From Roseomonas marmotae (GTDB lineage Bacteria; Pseudomonadota; Alphaproteobacteria; Acetobacterales; Acetobacteraceae): DNA of 64,000 nucleotides. The DNA is taken from NCBI RefSeq assembly GCF_017654485.1, contig NZ_CP061091.1, positions 124,001 to 188,000 of the forward strand. Direction: 5' to 3'. Positions 58,523 through 64,000 of this stretch are shown here, piece by piece. Within the stretch, counting starts at the first letter, position 1. Every line of letters begins with the position of its first letter. Made by a program: the position numbers and the translations under genes. The notes beneath the pieces were generated by a model. The model saw nothing but the letters and a program-made list of their open reading frames with translations. It did not search any database and was not told the origin of the DNA.

Positions 58523-59461
58523 ATGAGCCAGACCGACCGGCTGCCCGATCTGAACCTGCTGCGCCTCTTCGTCGCCCTGGTGGAGGAACGCCACGTCACC
58601 CATGCGGGGAAGCGGCTGTTCCTCTCCCAGCCCGCCGCATCGGGCGGGCTGCGGCGGCTGCGGGAGCATTTCCAGGACGAGTTGCTGGCGCGGGAGGGAC
58701 AGGCCCTGCGGCCAACCCCGCGTGCGGAGGAGCTCTACGCCCTCATCCAGCCGCTGCTGGAGCAGATGGCCGATGCCATCGCCGCCGCCACGCCCTTCGA
58801 CCCCGCCACCGCTCAGCGCAACTTCGTGCTGGGCTGCAGCGATGCCATCGCCTTCGCGCTGCTGCCGCCGCTGCTGACCCGCTTCCGTCAGGCCGCGCCG
58901 GGCTGCGCGCTCTCCATCCGCCAGGGCAACCACCACAGCCTGCCTTCCCTGCTCGCCTCAGGCGAGATCGAGGCGGCGCTGGGCTATATGGGCGACGACC
59001 TGCCGGCCAATGCGCGGATGCGCGTGGTGGGCCATACCGGCTGGCAGGTGCTGCGCGATGCCGCCACCGCCCCGGTCACGGAGATGGAGGCCTACTGCGC
59101 CAGACCACATGTGCTGATCTCGTCGCGCGGGCAGCTGGAGGGCAATGTCGATGCCCTGCTGCGCACGGAGGGGCGGCAGCGCCGGGTGGTGCTGGGCGTC
59201 AGCTCCTTCTCCCTGCTGGCCGCCGCCCTGCCGGGGACCGAACTGATCGCCACCGTGCCGGATTTCGTCGCGAGCCGGCTGGCCCAGCGCTACGGCCTGA
59301 TAACCGAATCGCCCCCGGTCTCCCCCACCCCCACCCCGACTTCCCTGGTCTGGAACGGCTCCCGCGACCGGGACCCGGGGGATCGCTGGTTCCGGGGCGA
59401 GGTGCTGGCCACCATGGCCGAGCTGCTCGCGCATGACAGGGGCAAGGTCACGGTCAGTTGA
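58523..59461 (+). CDS. LysR-family transcriptional regulator
   Basis: 312 aa. N-terminal winged helix: LPDLNLLRLFVALVEERHVT, HAGKRLFLSQPAASGGLRRL, DELLAREGQALRPTPRAEEL. A periplasmic-binding-like effector domain follows from ~95. It is of the NodD/LinR-like subgroup by general feel. The target may be the divergent SIMPL gene. ATG 58523 gives the family start. Confidence 0.92.
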   Translation: MSQTDRLPDLNLLRLFVALVEERHVTHAGKRLFLSQPAASGGLRRLREHFQDELLAREGQALRPTPRAEELYALIQPLLEQMADAIAAATPFDPATAQRNFVLGCSDAIAFALLPPLLTRFRQAAPGCALSIRQGNHHSLPSLLASGEIEAALGYMGDDLPANARMRVVGHTGWQVLRDAATAPVTEMEAYCARPHVLISSRGQLEGNVDALLRTEGRQRRVVLGVSSFSLLAAALPGTELIATVPDFVASRLAQRYGLITESPPVSPTPTPTSLVWNGSRDRDPGDRWFRGEVLATMAELLAHDRGKVTVS

Positions 59462-59561
59462 GCGGGATGAGATTTATTACGGGGAACATACCTTGTCCCC
59501 TAGAGGCTTGTTTGCGCCTAAGGATATTCCTCCGGAATGCTGCATAAGCTAAGCATGACGC

Positions 59562-60239
59562 ATGCAACGCATGATCCGTCTCCTCGTGGTTGTCCTGGTG
59601 CTCGGCCTCGGTGGCCTTTGGGGCAGCGCATGGTTCATGCGCCAGCCCGGGGAGTCCCTGAGCGACGCCTTCCTGCGCCAGGCTTCCTTCCTGACGGGGC
59701 GGGAGTCTGAGGCACCCTTCGCGGGCGGCATCCGCCTGCCGCAGGGCGTCACCATGGGCGGCCCTTTCACCATGCTGGACCAGGATGGCAGGACGGTGAC
59801 GCAGGCCGATTTCGGCGGCCAGTTGCTGGTGGGCTATTTCGGCTACAGCTTCTGCCCGGATGTCTGCCCCACAGAACTGGGCTCCATCGGCGCCGCCATG
59901 GACCTGCTTTCCGAGGCCGAGGCGGCGCGCGTGACGCCGCTCTTCGTCACGGTGGACCCGCAGCGCGACACGCCGGAGCAGCTGAAGGTCTATGTCTCGA
60001 ACTTCCATCCGCGCATGGTCGGCCTGACCGGCACGCCGGAGCAGGTGGCGGAGATGGCCCGGAAGTTCCGTGTCTACTACTCCAAGGTGCAGCGGCCGGA
60101 GATGACCGAGTATCTGATGGATCACTCCTCCTTCATCTACCTGATCGGCGGCGACGGGCAGGTGCGGTCGCTGCTGCGCCCCCTGACCTCGCCGGAGGAG
60201 ATTGCCGCGGCGATCCGCGCGCAATTGCCGCGTAGCTAA
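59562..60239 (+). CDS. SCO1/SenC family copper chaperone
   Basis: 225 aa. N-terminal anchor (IRLLVVVLVLGLGGLWGSAW) and a thioredoxin-fold domain with GYFGYSFCPDVCPTELGSIG (CxxxC copper site), FVTVDPQRDTPEQLKVYV and the His in YLMDHSSFIYLIG. SCO matures the CuA centre of CtaC, whose gene lies at 54.3 kb on the other strand. ATG 59571 is a possible alternative start. Confidence 0.95.
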   Translation: MQRMIRLLVVVLVLGLGGLWGSAWFMRQPGESLSDAFLRQASFLTGRESEAPFAGGIRLPQGVTMGGPFTMLDQDGRTVTQADFGGQLLVGYFGYSFCPDVCPTELGSIGAAMDLLSEAEAARVTPLFVTVDPQRDTPEQLKVYVSNFHPRMVGLTGTPEQVAEMARKFRVYYSKVQRPEMTEYLMDHSSFIYLIGGDGQVRSLLRPLTSPEEIAAAIRAQLPRS

Positions 60240-60349
60240 GCTTCCAGGGCGTCGCCGTCAGGCCGGAACACGGCAAGCACAGCCACCGGCAAAACAGGCA
60301 GCAGCTCCCTGGACCACTTCCTGAGGCCCCTAAAGGAGCAGACCGCGAT

Positions 60350-60637
60350 ATGGATGAGAACGACTTCGAGGACCTGGTCGGACGGCCTGCGCGGGCCATG
60401 CCCGCGGCGCCAGTGCCGCGCTATACCCGGCGCCTGTCGGACAAGATCCTCATCGCCTTCCATCAGGCCTGCGATCAGGGGGATCATGAGGTGGCGGAGG
60501 AACTCCTCAATGTCCTGGAGCGGATGCTGACCCGCCGCCCCGTGACCGCCGACACCAACCGCCGCAAGAACCTGGAGAGCCTGGTCGCGGCGCATGAACG
60601 GCTCTGGCTGCTGCGCCACCCCGACGCCGAGGCCTGA
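60350..60637 (+). CDS. Small conserved-looking hypothetical protein
   Basis: 95 aa, soluble, mostly helical: LSDKILIAFHQACDQGDHEV, AEELLNVLERMLTRRP and RRKNLESLVAAHERLWLLRH. No family name comes to mind. AAAGGAG upstream and typical codon use support it. It stands alone between SCO and the peroxiredoxin gene. Confidence 0.75.
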   Translation: MDENDFEDLVGRPARAMPAAPVPRYTRRLSDKILIAFHQACDQGDHEVAEELLNVLERMLTRRPVTADTNRRKNLESLVAAHERLWLLRHPDAEA

Positions 60638-60774
60638 ATTCACCGTCAGTGGGGTGCTATTCCCTGGAATGATGGCGCCATTCCACAGAATGATGGCATC
60701 GCCCCTTCCTGGCGCGGCCTTGACGCACGATCTTGCAGGGTGAATTCCTTCCCCGGACAGACGAGGACGCCGCG

Positions 60775-61410
60775 ATGACCATTCAGCTTGGCCAGACCGC
60801 CCCGGATTTCGAGGCGGAGACCTCCCAGGGGCGCATCCGGTTCCATGACTGGGCCGGCGATTCCTGGGTTGTGCTCTTCAGCCACCCCAAGGATTTCACC
60901 CCGGTCTGCACCACCGAACTGGGCGAGACGGCGCGGCTGAAGCCGGAATTCGACCGCCGCAACGTCAAGGTGATCGGCCTCTCCGTCGATACGCTGGAGC
61001 GGCACGAGGGCTGGAACGCCGATATCGCCGAGACCCAGGGAACGCCGGTCAACTTTCCCATGATCTCGGATGAGGACCGCAAGGTCTCCGAACTTTATGG
61101 CATGATCCATCCGGAGGCCGATCCGTCCGTGACGGTCCGGACGGTCTTCGTCATCGATCCTGCGAAGAAGGTGCGGCTGATGCTGACCTATCCGCCCTCG
61201 ACCGGCCGCAACTTCCAGGAGGTGCTGCGGGTGATCGACAGCCTGCAGCTGACCGACAGGCACAAGGTGGCGACGCCGGTGAACTGGCAGCCGGGTGAGC
61301 GCGCCATCATCGTGCCCTCCGTCTCCGATGAGCAGGCCAGGGAGCGCTTCCCGCAGGGCTGGAAAGCGCAGAAGCCCTATCTGCGCTGGGTGGACCTGAA
61401 AAACTCATGA
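60775..61410 (+). CDS. 1-Cys peroxiredoxin (Prx6 type)
   Basis: 211 aa. The peroxidatic Cys is in FSHPKDFTPVCTTELGETAR (~residue 46) and is the only Cys in the protein. Also typical are IGLSVDTLERHEGW, FPMISDEDRKVSELYGMI, RTVFVIDPAKKVRLMLTYPP and STGRNFQEVLRVIDSLQLTD. It reduces hydroperoxides. Its stop overlaps the start of cysteine synthase (ATGA), linking thiol supply to peroxide defence. Confidence 0.95.
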   Translation: MTIQLGQTAPDFEAETSQGRIRFHDWAGDSWVVLFSHPKDFTPVCTTELGETARLKPEFDRRNVKVIGLSVDTLERHEGWNADIAETQGTPVNFPMISDEDRKVSELYGMIHPEADPSVTVRTVFVIDPAKKVRLMLTYPPSTGRNFQEVLRVIDSLQLTDRHKVATPVNWQPGERAIIVPSVSDEQARERFPQGWKAQKPYLRWVDLKNS

Positions 61411-62417
61411 CCATCGCCGAGGGCTTCTGGGGGGCCGTGAAGGACACTCCCCTCATCCGCCTGCACCGGGCCTCGGAAGCCACGGGCTGCGAGATCCTCG
61501 GCAAGGCCGAGTTCATGAATCCCGGCGGCTCGGTCAAGGACCGCGCCGCGCTGGGCATCCTGCAGGATGCGGTGGAGCGCGGCGTGCTGACGCCCGGCAA
61601 GCCCGGCACGGTGGTGGAAGGCACGGCGGGCAATACCGGCATCGGCCTGGCACTGGCCGCCAATGCGCGCGGCTGGAAGAGCGTGATCGTGGTGCCGGAG
61701 ACGCAGAGCCGCGAGAAGCTGGACTTCCTGCGCATGATCGGCGCCGACCTGCGGCTGGTGCCGGCCAAGCCCTATGCCGACCCCGGCAACTACGTCCATG
61801 TCTCCCGCCGCCTGGCGGAGGAGCTGGGCGGCGAGGCGGCGGGCGTGCTCTACGCCAACCAGTTCGACAACCCGGCCAATGGCCGCGCGCATGAGCAGAC
61901 GACGGGGCTGGAAATCTGGCAGCAGACCGGCGGCAGGGTGGATGCCTTCACCTGCGCCTGCGGCACCGGCGGCACGCTGGCGGGTGTCGCGCGGGCGCTG
62001 AAGGCGAGGAACGACAAGATCCGCATCGTCCTGGCGGACCCCGAGGGCAGCGGGCTGGATGCCTGGGTGAAGACCGGCACGGTGAAGGCCAGTGCCGGCA
62101 GCTCCGTCACCGAGGGCATCGGTCAGGCGGCTCGCGCGCCGGGCAACCTGCAAGGCGCGCCGATCGACGAATCGATGACCATCCCGGATACCGAGGCGCT
62201 GGAGCAGGTCTTCTCCCTGCTGATCGACGAGGGCATCTCGGTTGGCGGCAGCGCCGGGCTGAACGTGGCGGCGGCCATCCGCGTGGCCAGGGCCATGGGG
62301 CCGGGGCATACCGTGGTGACGGTGCTCTGCGATGGCGGGGCGCGCTACCAGTCCAAGCTCTTCAACCCCGCCTTCCTGCGGGAGAAGGGATTGCCGACCC
62401 CGCCCTGGCTCGACTGA
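61407..62417 (+). CDS. cysK: Cysteine synthase A
   Basis: 336 aa PLP enzyme. The Lys is in FMNPGGSVKDRAALGIL (~45), the substrate loop is EGTAGNTGIGLAL, and the PLP phosphate loop is ACGTGGTLAGVARALK. It is of the slightly longer subgroup with an insertion around YVHVSRRLAEELGGEAAGVL; activity as O-acetylserine sulfhydrylase is the usual call, cystathionine beta-synthase-like activity is possible. Translationally coupled to the peroxiredoxin. Confidence 0.92.
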   Translation: MTIAEGFWGAVKDTPLIRLHRASEATGCEILGKAEFMNPGGSVKDRAALGILQDAVERGVLTPGKPGTVVEGTAGNTGIGLALAANARGWKSVIVVPETQSREKLDFLRMIGADLRLVPAKPYADPGNYVHVSRRLAEELGGEAAGVLYANQFDNPANGRAHEQTTGLEIWQQTGGRVDAFTCACGTGGTLAGVARALKARNDKIRIVLADPEGSGLDAWVKTGTVKASAGSSVTEGIGQAARAPGNLQGAPIDESMTIPDTEALEQVFSLLIDEGISVGGSAGLNVAAAIRVARAMGPGHTVVTVLCDGGARYQSKLFNPAFLREKGLPTPPWLD

Positions 62418-62573
62418 TACGGCATCCGGCCGGGCTGGTGGCAGCCAGTCCGGCGGCCGGTCCGGCCGTCCAATCAGGCCGCAGGCGACGGAACAGCGCG
62501 CCCCCCCCTTCCCGGCGCCCGTCTTTCGCTTCACCTTCTGCTCCACCGAATGAGCTACGGGGGAGATTGACCG

Positions 62574-64000
62574 GTGAACGGAGCTGAAAGTCTGGTCCAC
62601 ACGCTGCTGGGCAGCGGGGTGGATACCTGCTTCGCCAATCCCGGCACCAGCGAGATGCATTTTGTCGCCGCGCTGGACCGGATTCCCGGCATGCGCTGCG
62701 TGCTGGGGCTGCAGGAGAATATCGTCACCGGCATGGCCGATGGCTACTACCGCATGGCGCGCAAGCCGGCGGCGACGCTGCTGCATTGCGGCCCGGGCCT
62801 GGCGAATGGCCTCGCCAATCTGCACAACGCCCGCCGCGCGCGCAGCGGCATCGTCAATGTGGTGGGGGATCAGGCCACCTATCACCGTCCGCTGGACGCG
62901 CAGCTGACCGCCGATACCGAGGGCTGGGCCCGCCCGGTTTCCGGCTGGGTGCGGACGGCCACCGATTCGAAGCGCGTCGGCGCCGATGCCGCCGTGGCGG
63001 TGCAGGCGGCGCGCACCGCGCCCGGCCAGATCGCCACTCTGATCCTGCCGGCCGATACCGCCTGGAACGAGGGCGGCATGGTGGCCGAGGCCCTGCCGGT
63101 GCCCGCGCCCATCGCCCCGGACCCGCAGGCCGTGCGGAACGCCGCCCGCGTGCTGCGCGAGAAGCGGAACGTGCTGATCCTGCTGGGTGGCGAGGCCCTG
63201 CGCGCCGAGGCCCAGGCCCTGGCCTGGCGCCTGGCCCAGGCCTGCGGCGCCAAGGTGCTGGCGGAGATGTCCAATGCGCGGGTGGAGCGCGGCGCCGGTC
63301 GCCTGCCGCTGGAACGCGTGCCCTATATGGCCGATGCCGCCATCGCCGCCCTGGCGGAGTTCGAGCATATCATCCTGGTCAATGCCAAGGCGCCGGTGGG
63401 CTTCTTCGCCTATCCCGGCAAGCCGAGCCTGCATTACCCGGAGAGTGCCGGGGTGCATCTGCTGACGCGCTACGAGCAGGACCCGCTGGCCGGCCTCAAG
63501 GCGCTGGTGGAGGAACTGGGCGCGCCCGAGTCGCCGCTGCCCGACACCGGCCCCCGCCCCGGCATCGCCCGTGGCGCGCCGACGCCGGAAGGGCTGGCGC
63601 AGACCCTGGCCGCGCTGCTGCCGGAAGGCGGCATCGTGGTGGATGAGAGCGTCTCCTTCGGGCGCGGCTTCTTCCAGCACACCCATGCCGCCGCGCCGCA
63701 TGACTGGCTGCAGATCACCGGCGGCGCCATCGGCTGCGGCATGCCGCTGGCCACGGGCGCGGCGATCGGCACCGGCGGGCAGCGGCGGGTGGTGAACCTG
63801 CAGGCCGATGGCTCGGCCATGTACACCCTGCAGGCGCTCTGGACCCAGGCGCGGGAGAAGCTGCCGGTCACGACCGTCCTCCTCTCCAACCGCAAGTATC
63901 AGATCCTGATCGGCGAGTACCGCAATGTCGGCGCCAATCCCGGCCCGACGGCGATGAGCATGCTGGACCTCAGCAACCCTGACCTGGACTGGCTGCGCCT
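62574..64000 (+). CDS. Thiamine-pyrophosphate enzyme, acetolactate synthase large-subunit-like (partial)
   Basis: 475 codons to the right edge; the last ~40-50 residues are missing. GTG 62574 has GGGGAG 8 nt upstream. The PYR half begins AESLVHTLLGSGVDTCFANP, GTSEMHF, with the catalytic Glu in LGLQENIVTGMADGYYRM. The TPP-binding motif is LQADGSAMYTLQALWTQARE, ending SNRKYQIL, with ADG in place of GDG. This group is annotated as acetolactate synthase but is close to benzoylformate decarboxylase-like enzymes; the reaction is uncertain. The 156 bp before it hold no gene. Confidence 0.88.
   Translation, partial: MNGAESLVHTLLGSGVDTCFANPGTSEMHFVAALDRIPGMRCVLGLQENIVTGMADGYYRMARKPAATLLHCGPGLANGLANLHNARRARSGIVNVVGDQATYHRPLDAQLTADTEGWARPVSGWVRTATDSKRVGADAAVAVQAARTAPGQIATLILPADTAWNEGGMVAEALPVPAPIAPDPQAVRNAARVLREKRNVLILLGGEALRAEAQALAWRLAQACGAKVLAEMSNARVERGAGRLPLERVPYMADAAIAALAEFEHIILVNAKAPVGFFAYPGKPSLHYPESAGVHLLTRYEQDPLAGLKALVEELGAPESPLPDTGPRPGIARGAPTPEGLAQTLAALLPEGGIVVDESVSFGRGFFQHTHAAAPHDWLQITGGAIGCGMPLATGAAIGTGGQRRVVNLQADGSAMYTLQALWTQAREKLPVTTVLLSNRKYQILIGEYRNVGANPGPTAMSMLDLSNPDLDWLR

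Overview
The window is a 64 kb stretch of a GC-rich (roughly 70% by eye) alphaproteobacterial chromosome. The gene set points to a member of the Acetobacteraceae, probably Roseomonas-like. It contains NDUFA12 next to an MlaD-like protein and a DUF2155 protein, an HWE-type histidine kinase, the order ftsY-mtaB-dapF, an aa3-type oxidase operon with CtaG and SURF1, and many GTG starts. Genus is an inference from gene content, not from a search. Almost all of the window is densely packed chromosomal sequence with many 1-14 bp overlaps (ATGA/GTGA junctions). I see no rRNA, tRNA or CRISPR array.

Region 1-670 differs from the rest: it is AT-rich and holds the 5' part of a reverse-transcriptase-like gene (minus strand, running off the left edge). 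A 113 bp terminal-inverted-repeat element flanked by TA duplications splits this gene. Removing the element and one TA restores a single open frame. Next comes a solo IS5-type DUF4096 protein behind a near-perfect sigma70 promoter, followed by purL, a BolA protein and a CGFS monothiol glutaredoxin.

4.2-17 kb holds a TspO-like membrane protein, a large AI-2E family permease and a DUF1269 protein. On the minus strand follow a frameshifted nuclease/ATPase (DUF2075), an EamA exporter, a DUF482-type acyltransferase, the YcjF/YcjX pair, a GNAT and a RidA protein, and a reduced B12-ribonucleotide-reductase-like protein that keeps the TSCPD domain. 17-23 kb: NDUFA12-mlaD-small ORF-DUF2155, then a trehalose cassette otsB-GH15-otsA, then a Crp/Fnr regulator interrupted by one in-frame TGA. 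23.5-31.5 kb: HWE kinase, serine hydrolase, peptide-type solute-binding protein, THUMP methyltransferase, phospholipase-D protein and an endonuclease/exonuclease/phosphatase protein.

31.7-35.7 kb is a compact peptide-export locus: a C39-peptidase ABC transporter, an HlyD adaptor, and a divergent 72-aa double-glycine precursor with a 44-residue core that I do not recognise. No immunity gene or modification enzyme is visible. 35.7-44.4 kb is core information processing: ftsY, mtaB, dapF, a DEDD exonuclease, then rpmI-rplT-pheS-pheT with a terminator-like hairpin before pheS. A cluster of perfect hairpins follows pheT. 44.7-49.1 kb: M20 and M32 peptidases, a GST and a small secreted protein.

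47.6-55.2 kb (minus) is the cytochrome aa3 operon ctaC-ctaD-ctaB-(42-aa membrane peptide)-ctaG-ctaE-SURF1-M32 peptidase. The copper chaperone SCO lies nearby at 59.6 kb on the other strand. The right end has an ArsR regulator with a methyltransferase, a second EamA exporter, a SIMPL protein, LysR, SCO, a small hypothetical, 1-Cys peroxiredoxin overlapping cysteine synthase, and the start of a TPP-dependent enzyme that runs off the right edge.

The most interesting items are the element-split reverse-transcriptase gene, the double-glycine peptide with its own exporter, and the reduced NrdJ-like protein.
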